From: Urbifossiella limnaea
Lineage (GTDB): Bacteria; Planctomycetota; Planctomycetia; Gemmatales; Gemmataceae
Direction of reading: 5' to 3'
NCBI RefSeq assembly: GCF_007747215.1
Contig: NZ_CP036273.1
Location: forward strand, 6,060,322 to 6,124,321
DNA: 64,000 nucleotides
Part shown: piece after piece, positions 42,100 through 48,842 of the stretch
How positions within the stretch are numbered: the stretch's first letter is position 1
Layout: each line of letters opens with the position of its first letter
Made by a program: the position numbers and the translations under genes
The notes under the pieces: model-generated
Seen by the model: only the letters and a program-made list of their open reading frames with translations
Databases searched by the model: none
What the model was told of the DNA's origin: nothing

Positions 42100-43713
42100 G
42101 TGCCCTACCGCGCCTTCGTACTCCTCGCCGTCGCCGCGCTCCCCGCCGTCGCCGCCGACCCGCCGGGCCTCTCGCCCGACCGCATAAAGGCCGACGTCGT
42201 CACCCTCGCGTCCGACCGGTTCGAGGGCCGCGCCCCCGGCACCCGCGGCGAAGACCTCACCACCGACTTCCTCGCCGACGAGTTCAAGAAGGCCGGTGCC
42301 GCCCCTGCGGGCGCCGACGGCACTTACTTCCAGCCGGTGCCGCTGGTGAAGGTCGCCACCAGCCCCAAGAGCACGCTCCGCGCCACGAAGGGCGGCCAGG
42401 CCCTCGACCTGCGCCCGGACGAAGACTGGTCCGGCACCAGCCACCTGCAAACGGAACTGGCCGAGTTCGAGGCCGAGGCCGTGTTCGTCGGCCACGGCAT
42501 CACCGCCCCGGAGTTCGGCTGGGACGATTACGCCGGCGTGGACGTGAAGGACCGCGTCGTGGTGTGTTTCACGAACGAGCCGCCGTCCACCGACCCGGCG
42601 TTCTTCGGCGGCCCGGCGCTGACGTACTACGGCCGCTGGACGTTCAAGTACGAGGAGGCGCTGCGCCGCGGGGCGAAGGCGTGTTACATCATCCACACCG
42701 ACGCCACCGCGGGGTACCCGTACTCCGTCGTCCGCCCGCTGGAGGGGGCGCAGCTGAAGCGCGAGCCCGGCAAGCCGGCGCTGACCTTCGCCGGGTGGCT
42801 GAGCCGCGGCGCCGGCGAGAAGCTGCTGGCGATGGCCGGCAAGACCGTCGAGGCGGCGCTGAAGGAGGCCGACGCGAAGGGCTTCAAGGCGTACCCGCTC
42901 GGCGTCACGCTGAAGGCCAGCATCCCCACCCGCGTCGACAACATCCACAGCAAGAACGTCGTGGCGAAGGTGGAGGGGAGCGACCCGACGCTGAAGGACG
43001 AGGCGGTCCTGTTCACGGCGCACTGGGACCACCTGGGCGTCGGCCGGGCCGTGGTCGGCGACGCCATCTACAACGGCGCCGCCGACAACGCTACCGGCAC
43101 CGCGCTGCTGCTGGAGCTGGCCCGCGCCTGGGCGAAGCAGAGCCCGCGGCCGAAGCGGTCCGCCCTGTTCCTGTCCGTGACCGCGGAGGAGAAGGGGCTG
43201 CTCGGCTCGAAGTATTACGCGGCCCACCCCGTCGTGCCGCTCGGCAAGACGGCGCTGAACCTGAACTTCGACATGATCCTGCCGCTGGGCGTGCCCGAGT
43301 CGTTAGTCGTGACCGGCGCCGACCGCACGACCGCGTGGCCGGCGGTGCAGGCGGCGGCGAAGCGGCACGGGCTCGAAATCGAGGCCGACCAGCGGGCGCA
43401 CCTCGGCATCTTCTACCGGTCCGACCACTTCTCGCTGGCGCGGGCGGGGGTGCCGGCGTTCTCGGTCGGCGGCGGCATGAAGCTGAAGGGGAAGCCGCCC
43501 GAGGTCGCGCGGGAGGCGTACAAGCGGTTCAACGACGGGGCGTACCACTCGCCGCAGGACGAGGTACGGCCCGAGTGGGACTTCAGCGGCTTCCCGGTGC
43601 TCGGCGGGTTCGCGCTCGACGTGGCGCGAGCTGTCGCGGATGCCGACCGGCTGCCGACGTGGAACCCCGGCGACGAGTTCCGCCCGGCTCGCGAGCGGAG
43701 CGGGGTGAAGTAG
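42100..43713 (+). CDS. Exported M28-family zinc aminopeptidase with PA domain
   Basis: 537 residues from GTG 42100, with a signal peptide (AFVLLAVAALPAVAAD). A PA-like insert (about 110-260) precedes the M28 domain. The two-zinc ligands can be read in order: His in TAHWDHLG, Asp in NGAADNATG, Glu-Glu in VTAEEKGLLGS, Asp in LNLNFDM, and His in RSDHFSLARAG. All are present, so it should be an active aminopeptidase or carboxypeptidase of the extracytoplasmic space. The gene probably shares a transcript with the ThuA gene. A 25-bp perfect hairpin follows nine bases after the stop. Confidence 0.9.
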   Translation: MPYRAFVLLAVAALPAVAADPPGLSPDRIKADVVTLASDRFEGRAPGTRGEDLTTDFLADEFKKAGAAPAGADGTYFQPVPLVKVATSPKSTLRATKGGQALDLRPDEDWSGTSHLQTELAEFEAEAVFVGHGITAPEFGWDDYAGVDVKDRVVVCFTNEPPSTDPAFFGGPALTYYGRWTFKYEEALRRGAKACYIIHTDATAGYPYSVVRPLEGAQLKREPGKPALTFAGWLSRGAGEKLLAMAGKTVEAALKEADAKGFKAYPLGVTLKASIPTRVDNIHSKNVVAKVEGSDPTLKDEAVLFTAHWDHLGVGRAVVGDAIYNGAADNATGTALLLELARAWAKQSPRPKRSALFLSVTAEEKGLLGSKYYAAHPVVPLGKTALNLNFDMILPLGVPESLVVTGADRTTAWPAVQAAAKRHGLEIEADQRAHLGIFYRSDHFSLARAGVPAFSVGGGMKLKGKPPEVAREAYKRFNDGAYHSPQDEVRPEWDFSGFPVLGGFALDVARAVADADRLPTWNPGDEFRPARERSGVK

Positions 43714-43721
43714 CGTCGTTG

Positions 43722-43775
43722 TTCGGCCGCTTGCGGCGCAGCGGCGTTATCGCCGCTGCGCCGCAAGCGGCCGAA
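43722..43775. terminator. Perfect 25-bp hairpin with 4-base loop between convergent genes
   Basis: Arms 43722-43746 and 43751-43775 are perfectly complementary around a TTAT loop. It separates the stop of the M28 gene (43713) from that of the convergent DUF1501 gene (43779). Its core GCCGCTTGCGGC is shared with the hairpin at 14111-14160, also between convergent genes. Confidence 0.6.
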
Positions 43776-43778
43776 GGC

Positions 43779-45113
43779 TTACCCGAGCAACTCGGCCACC
43801 GGCACCCCCGTACTGGCCGGGCGCGTGAACCCGTCGGGGCTCAGCCGCGTCGCCGGGTCGATGCCGAGCGCCGCGTACAGCGTCGCGGCGAAATCCTCGG
43901 GCGACACCGGGGCGTCCTTCACGTAAGCGGCGTGGGCGTCGCTCGCGCCGTACACCGCGCCGCCGCGAATCCCACCGCCCGCCAACATCGCCGAGTAGCA
44001 GCGCGGCCAGTGGTCGCGGCCCGGCACGCGGGAGCCGCCGGGCGTGACCCGCGGCGTCCGCCCGAACTCGCCCACCAGCACCACCAACGTGTCGTCCAGC
44101 AGCCCGCGCATTTCCAGGTCGTCGAGCAGCGCCGCCACGGCGTTGTCGCAGCGCGGCAGGGCGAAGCCGAGACCGTTCCAGCCGTCCTCGAAGATGCCGA
44201 CACCGCCGTTGCCGTGCATGTCCCACGTCTCGATGCTCTGAAACTTCTCGCCCGCCTTCAGCCCGCACCACGCCACCACGCCGACGAGCCGCGTCCCCGC
44301 CTCGATCAGCCGGCGCGCCAGCAGGAGGTTCTGCCCCAGCGGGTTCCGACCGTAGCGGTCGCGGACCTTCGCCGGCTCGCGCTCCAGGTCGAACGCGGCG
44401 CGCACGCCGGGGCCGGTGAGCACGTCGAACGCCCGTCGCTGCTCCGGCCGCAGCGGGTTGTCGCGGTCGAGCCGCTCCAGCAACTCGCGCCGCGACGCCA
44501 GCCGGCTTCCCGCCAGGGTCGGGTCGGCGTCGAAGGCGGTGACGCGGTAGCCGGGCGTGGCGAGGTTGTCGTCGTGGCTCGTGCCGACGAGCACCGGCGC
44601 GACCGACGACCCGAGGAAGCCGCCGGTGAGGTAGGTGGGGTCGGGCGGGGCGGCGCCGCCGCCGAACTTCTGGAGCCACACGTAGGGCGGCACCGCGGCG
44701 GCGGTCGGCTTCAACTTCGCCACCACCGACCCGAACGCCGGCGCGTCGGCGGCCGGAACGGTGGCGCCGGCGAGCAGCATCTTGTTGGCGCGGTCGTGGA
44801 CGGGTTCGCCGTGCGTCATGCTGCGGACGACGGCGAAGCGGTCGGCGCGCGCCGCGAGTTGCGGCATCAGCTCGCCGACGCGGAAGCCGGGGACGGCGGT
44901 CGGGACGGCGCGGTACGGGCCGCGCAGCTCGGCGGGGGCGTTCGGCTTCGGGTCCCACGAGTCGAGCTGGCTGAGGCCGCCGTACTGGTAGACGAACACG
45001 CACGACTTCGGCCGCCGGGCCGGGGCAGCGAGCAGCGCCGGGAGGCCGAGCCCGAGCGGCAGCACGGCGCCGGCGTGGAGGAGGTCGCGGCGGGTGGGGC
45101 GGAACGAGTTCAC
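43779..45113 (-). CDS. DUF1501 family protein
   Basis: 444 residues from GTG 45113. The N-terminus has TRRDLLHAGAVLPLGLGLPAL, a Tat-like signal. Conserved blocks are SQLDSWDPKP, VVLVGEFGRTPRV and GRDHWPRCYSAMLAGGG. As in the other copies, a Ser/Asp/His-rich metal-binding-like pattern is kept. No DUF1549/DUF1553 gene is near: the neighbours are a convergent M28 peptidase and a divergent MTEAEW-type gene. An in-frame extension to 45176 is rejected because the Tat motif would then lie over 20 residues in. Confidence 0.88.
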   Translation of the reverse strand: MNSFRPTRRDLLHAGAVLPLGLGLPALLAAPARRPKSCVFVYQYGGLSQLDSWDPKPNAPAELRGPYRAVPTAVPGFRVGELMPQLAARADRFAVVRSMTHGEPVHDRANKMLLAGATVPAADAPAFGSVVAKLKPTAAAVPPYVWLQKFGGGAAPPDPTYLTGGFLGSSVAPVLVGTSHDDNLATPGYRVTAFDADPTLAGSRLASRRELLERLDRDNPLRPEQRRAFDVLTGPGVRAAFDLEREPAKVRDRYGRNPLGQNLLLARRLIEAGTRLVGVVAWCGLKAGEKFQSIETWDMHGNGGVGIFEDGWNGLGFALPRCDNAVAALLDDLEMRGLLDDTLVVLVGEFGRTPRVTPGGSRVPGRDHWPRCYSAMLAGGGIRGGAVYGASDAHAAYVKDAPVSPEDFAATLYAALGIDPATRLSPDGFTRPASTGVPVAELLG

Positions 45114-45199
45114 GACGGGACCACGGGGCGGTTCGGCGGGTAGAGTGAGTGTACCGCGGCGGGTACTGATCCGCACGCGGTTTCCGCACGGGGGCGGCG

Positions 45200-45832
45200 A
45201 TGACCGAGGCCGAGTGGGCGGCGTGCCACGACCCGCGCCAGTTGCTCGACTACCACCGGATGAAGCGCGACCCGCGCAGGCTGCGGTTGCTGGCCGTCGC
45301 GTGCGCCCGGCTCATCCCGCCGACCGCGCTCCCGCCGCAACTCGGCCCGGTGATCGACGTGGCCGAGCGCTTCGCCGACGGCACCGCCCCCCGGGCCGAA
45401 TTCCTCGCCGCCCGCCGGCTCGTCCGCGCCGCGGGCCGACGGACCAGCGAGTACACGCTGGCACACCGGGTGCTCGGGTGGCTGGCCGACGACTCGCTGG
45501 AGGGACAGTCGATGGCGATCACCGTGACCCGCGACCTGTCCGGTCCGGGCGGTGCGGCGGCCGAGTGCGACCTGACCCGCTGCGCGTTCGGCAACCCGTT
45601 CCGCACGATCACGTTCGACCCGGTGTGGCGGACGGAGGCGGTCGTCGGCCTGGCGACCGGCGTCGCCGCCGATCGCGCCTTCGACCGGCTCCCGGTGCTA
45701 GCCGACGCGCTGGAGGACGCCGGCTGCGCCGACGCGGACGTACTCGGCCACTGCCGCGGCCCGGGGCCCCACGCGCTCTGCTGCTGGGTGGTGGACGGGG
45801 TGTTGGGGAAGTCGGCTCAGTCGGGGACGTAG
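45200..45832 (+). CDS. MTEAEW-type Gemmata protein, function unknown
   Basis: 210 residues. The N-terminus (MTEAEWAACHDPRQLLDY, then RLRLLAVACARLIPP) and the C-terminus (FGNPFRTITFDP, then AFDRLPVLADALEDAGC, ending HALCCWVVDGVLGK) match, from memory, a protein type present in many copies in Gemmata and relatives. Its central region varies. No enzyme motif is seen. The family often lies near TIGR02996 and SMI1-like genes, one of which is in this window at 5440. Its 3' end overlaps the convergent zinc-ribbon gene by 16 bases. Confidence 0.75.
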   Translation: MTEAEWAACHDPRQLLDYHRMKRDPRRLRLLAVACARLIPPTALPPQLGPVIDVAERFADGTAPRAEFLAARRLVRAAGRRTSEYTLAHRVLGWLADDSLEGQSMAITVTRDLSGPGGAAAECDLTRCAFGNPFRTITFDPVWRTEAVVGLATGVAADRAFDRLPVLADALEDAGCADADVLGHCRGPGPHALCCWVVDGVLGKSAQSGT

Positions 45833-46122
45833 CCGGGGCGGTCGGGGTCGGGTTCCAGGCGGCGGATCACGTCGCCCTCGACCACGACGCGCACGAAGAA
45901 GTCGCGGCCGCACGCCGGGCACTCGGCGTAGCCGTCGCCGACGGCGTTCCCGCCCGGCGGCCGCTCCGACGGCATCGCGGGGTGGTTCCACGGGTACGGA
46001 TCGCCGACACGCAGCGTCCGCGCCTCGTGGACGTACCCGAGCCGCACCTCGACGGCGGCCTCGACCCGCCGGCCGCAGCGCGGGCACGTCACACCGCCGC
46101 AAACGACGTTGAACAGGCCCAC
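45817..46122 (-). CDS. Small zinc-ribbon protein
   Basis: 101 residues. Two CxxC pairs, CPRCGRR near residue 14 and CPACGRD near 69, could hold one zinc ion (a split zinc ribbon). Between them is a Pro/Asp-rich segment. I do not recognise a named family. The 16-base antisense overlap with the preceding gene is the same 3' overlap style as two other convergent pairs in this window, and CxxC spacing supports real coding. It is probably cytoplasmic. Confidence 0.68.
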   Translation of the reverse strand: MGLFNVVCGGVTCPRCGRRVEAAVEVRLGYVHEARTLRVGDPYPWNHPAMPSERPPGGNAVGDGYAECPACGRDFFVRVVVEGDVIRRLEPDPDRPGYVPD

Positions 46123-46192
46123 CGCCGCCCCCCGTCTTGGTTTCCCTAGCGCCGTTTCGCTCTACTGTAACCGGCACCCGCGGAGCCGACAC

Positions 46193-47161
46193 ATGCGGAT
46201 CGACGTCCACGTCCACATCCTTGCCACGCTGCCGGGGCACGGGGTGATGTCCCACTACCTCCGCCGCCGGCCAAACGTCGCCGCCATCCGCCTCCGCCTC
46301 GGCATCCCGCTCCGCGGCTCCGACGCGAAGGTCGAGCGTGCCTGCGAGGACGTGCTCGTCCGCGCGCTCGCCGGCTGCCCCGAACTCGACGCCGGCGTCG
46401 GCCTCGCGTTCGACGCCATCTACACCGACGACGGCCGCCGCGACGACGCCCGCACGCACCTGTACGTGGCGAACGAGTACGCCGCGGAGCTGGCCCGCAA
46501 GCACCGGAAGATTCTGTTCGGGGCGTCCGTCCACCCGTACCGGCCCGACGCGCTCGCGGAGCTGGAGCGGTGTGTCGCCGCCGGCGCCGTGCTGCTGAAG
46601 TGGCTGCCGCTGGTGCAGGGGATGAACCCGGCGTCGGAGAAGTGCTTCGCCTTCTACGAGGCGCTGGCCCACCACAAGCTGCCGCTGCTGTGCCACACCG
46701 GCGGCGAACTCGCGCTGCCGCAGGACTTCCCGAACTACGCCTCGCCCGAGCTGTTGGAGCCGGCGCTGAAGCGCGGCGTCACGGTCATCGCGGCGCACTG
46801 CGGCACGCGGTCGCACCCGTGGGACACCGACCACCTGGCGGCGTTCTGCCGGATAGCGAAGGAACACGAGCACTTCTACGGCGACACCGCGGCGCTGAAC
46901 TCGCCGAACCGCTCGTACGCCATCCCCACCATCCTCGGCGACGACGCAGTGCGGCGGAAGCTGGTCCACGGCAGCGACTGGCCGATCCCGTCGCTGGCGA
47001 CGTTCCGGGCCGGCGTGTTCACCGCGCTGAAGCTGCTGCTGACCGAGGGGAACTGGCTCCGCCGCGACGTGCTGGTGAAACACGCCTGCGGGTTCGACGA
47101 CGCCTACTTCGCCCGCGCCGGCACGCTCCTGCGACTGCCCGCTGTCACTCCGCCAGGGTGA
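46193..47161 (+). CDS. Amidohydrolase family 2 protein
   Basis: 322 residues from ATG 46193. It starts with IDVHVHILATLPGHG, the metal-binding DxHxH strand of the amidohydrolase TIM barrel. Further metal or catalytic positions are KWLPLVQGMN (Lys), LLCHTGGE, VIAAHCG and LVHGSDWPIPS with its aspartate. Members of this PF04909-type family hydrolyse or decarboxylate small organic acids. The substrate cannot be named. There is no signal peptide. The gene overlaps the convergent oxidoreductase gene by 17 bases. Confidence 0.87.
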   Translation: MRIDVHVHILATLPGHGVMSHYLRRRPNVAAIRLRLGIPLRGSDAKVERACEDVLVRALAGCPELDAGVGLAFDAIYTDDGRRDDARTHLYVANEYAAELARKHRKILFGASVHPYRPDALAELERCVAAGAVLLKWLPLVQGMNPASEKCFAFYEALAHHKLPLLCHTGGELALPQDFPNYASPELLEPALKRGVTVIAAHCGTRSHPWDTDHLAAFCRIAKEHEHFYGDTAALNSPNRSYAIPTILGDDAVRRKLVHGSDWPIPSLATFRAGVFTALKLLLTEGNWLRRDVLVKHACGFDDAYFARAGTLLRLPAVTPPG

Positions 47162-48206
47162 CGACGCGGCCGGTGCGGTTGCTCTCGTACACGGCACAGA
47201 TCAGATCGACGGCCCGCTTCCCCTCCCGGCCGTCCACCTGCGGGGCGCGGTTGTCGCGGATCGCGGCCACGAAGTCGGCCAGTTGGCGGCGGTGCCCCTC
47301 GTGGCTGATCGCCTTCGGGTCGGCCGCACCGCCGCTCGCCCCCACCTTCGCCGCGAACCGCTCCTTCACCGCCGCGTCGTCGGCCGTGCCCGGCGTGAAG
47401 TCCCACTTCAGCACGTCCTCCTGCTCGATCACCGCCGAGCCCTTGTCGCCGTGGACGGCGATCTGCTTCGGGTAGCCGGGGTGGACGCTGGTGGTGGCCG
47501 TCAGCACGCCGAGAGCGCCGCTGCGGAAGCGGATGGCGGCGACGGCCGTGTCCTCCACCTCGATACGCTCGTGGGCGAGCGTCGCGGTCAGCCCGCACAC
47601 GCTGGCCGCCGGCCCCATCAGCCACAGGAGGAGATCGACGTTGTGGATCGCCTGGTTCATCAGCGCCCCGCCGCCGTCGAGCGCCTGCGTGCCCTTCCAG
47701 CCGCCGTCGTCGTAGTACGCCTGGCTGCGCCACCACTTGTTGCTCGCCTCGCCGAGCGTCAGCCGGCCGAACTTGCCGGCATCCACCGCGGCCTTCAGCG
47801 TCACGTTCGCGTCGGCGAACCGGCTCGGGAAGATGGTGCAGAGCTTGACCGCGTGCCGGTCGCACGCCTCGATGATGCGCTCGCAGCGCGGCCCCGTGAT
47901 TTCCAGCGGCTTCTCGACGACGACGTGCTTCCCCGCGGCCGCGGCCGCGAGCGCCGGCTCCAGGTGCGCCCCGCTCGGCGTCGTGATGACGACCACATCC
48001 ACTCCCGGGGCGCGAACGGCTTCCTCGACGGTGGCGAACACGGGGCACGGCGGCGTGCCGGTCTCGGTGAGGAGTGCCAGGGCGTTGGCCGGGGTGCGGC
48101 TGACGAGGCCGGCGACGCGGGCGCCGGGGATTTCGGCGAGGGCGCGGGCGTGGAACCGGGCGATCATCCCGCAGCCGACGAGGGCGAAGCCGAGGGGCGC
48201 GGACAT
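47145..48206 (-). CDS. Gfo/Idh/MocA family oxidoreductase
   Basis: 353 residues. The N-terminal Rossmann fold opens with GFALVGCGMIARFHARAL (GxGxxA), and VVVEKPLEITG carries the conserved EKP motif whose lysine binds NAD(P) and substrate. The C-terminal alpha/beta domain has GGGALMNQAIHNVDLLLWLMG, with the conserved GG...HxxD pattern. It should oxidise a sugar or cyclitol with NAD(P). There is no Tat signal, so it is cytoplasmic, unlike many planctomycete family members. LOG lies upstream on the same strand, with a 40-base gap. Confidence 0.93.
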   Translation of the reverse strand: MSAPLGFALVGCGMIARFHARALAEIPGARVAGLVSRTPANALALLTETGTPPCPVFATVEEAVRAPGVDVVVITTPSGAHLEPALAAAAAGKHVVVEKPLEITGPRCERIIEACDRHAVKLCTIFPSRFADANVTLKAAVDAGKFGRLTLGEASNKWWRSQAYYDDGGWKGTQALDGGGALMNQAIHNVDLLLWLMGPAASVCGLTATLAHERIEVEDTAVAAIRFRSGALGVLTATTSVHPGYPKQIAVHGDKGSAVIEQEDVLKWDFTPGTADDAAVKERFAAKVGASGGAADPKAISHEGHRRQLADFVAAIRDNRAPQVDGREGKRAVDLICAVYESNRTGRVVTLAE

Positions 48207-48246
48207 GCGGCGTCTCCGGGTGGGAGCGGGAATTGTAGCGGGCGTC

Positions 48247-48834
48247 TCACGGCGGCGGCGGCGCGTCGTCCCACTTCCGCACCGCGGCCGGCGGCGTGAA
48301 CGCGGCCAGCCGGTCGAGCAGCTCGGGTACTGTGTCCGCGACGATGACCAGCTCGCGGTGCTTCGGCTTGAGCAGCCCGGCGGCCACGACCTGATCCAGC
48401 CACGCGAGGAGCGGCGTGAAGAAGCCGGCGACGTTCAGCAGCGCGACCGGCTTGGCGTGGATGCGGAGCTGCGCCCACGTCAGAATCTCGAACAGCTCGT
48501 CGAGCGTGCCGAACCCGCCGGGCAGCGCGACGAAGGCGTCGGCGCGGTCGGCCATGAGCGCCTTGCGGGCGTGCATCGACTCCACCACGATCAGCTCGGT
48601 CGCCTCGTCGAACGCGATCTCTTTCGCGGAGAGCGCCCGCGGAATGACGCCGACGACGGTGCCGCCCGCGCCGAGCGCCGCGCTGGCGACGGCGCCCATC
48701 AGCCCGACGCGGCCGCCGCCGTAGACCAGCGCCAGTTTCCGGCGCGCCAGTTCGGTGCCGACCTCGTGCGCGGCCGCGGCGAAGGCGGGGTTCGCGCCGG
48801 TCGCGGAGCCGCAGAACACGCACACGCTCGTCAT
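48247..48834 (-). CDS. LOG family phosphoribohydrolase-like protein
   Basis: 195 residues from ATG 48834. Motifs SVCVFCGSATGANPAF, YGGGRVGLMGAVASAAL and the signature PGGFGTLDELFEILTWAQL identify the LOG family, which cleaves nucleoside 5-monophosphates (cytokinin-type or AMP) to base and ribose 5-phosphate. The catalytic Arg (MHARKAL) and Glu (TLDE) residues are in place. It starts eight bases after the stop of the PSD1 gene on the same strand, so the two may share a transcript. Confidence 0.93.
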   Translation of the reverse strand: MTSVCVFCGSATGANPAFAAAAHEVGTELARRKLALVYGGGRVGLMGAVASAALGAGGTVVGVIPRALSAKEIAFDEATELIVVESMHARKALMADRADAFVALPGGFGTLDELFEILTWAQLRIHAKPVALLNVAGFFTPLLAWLDQVVAAGLLKPKHRELVIVADTVPELLDRLAAFTPPAAVRKWDDAPPPP

Positions 48835-48842
48835 CACGGCCC

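Noticed and set aside
39210-45143. An open frame of almost 2000 codons on the + strand, partly antisense to the kinase and DUF1501 genes.
   Set aside because: It encodes Arg/Gly/Ala/Val-rich text with no domains, as expected for non-coding frames at this GC content. Recognisable genes occupy the same bases on both strands.
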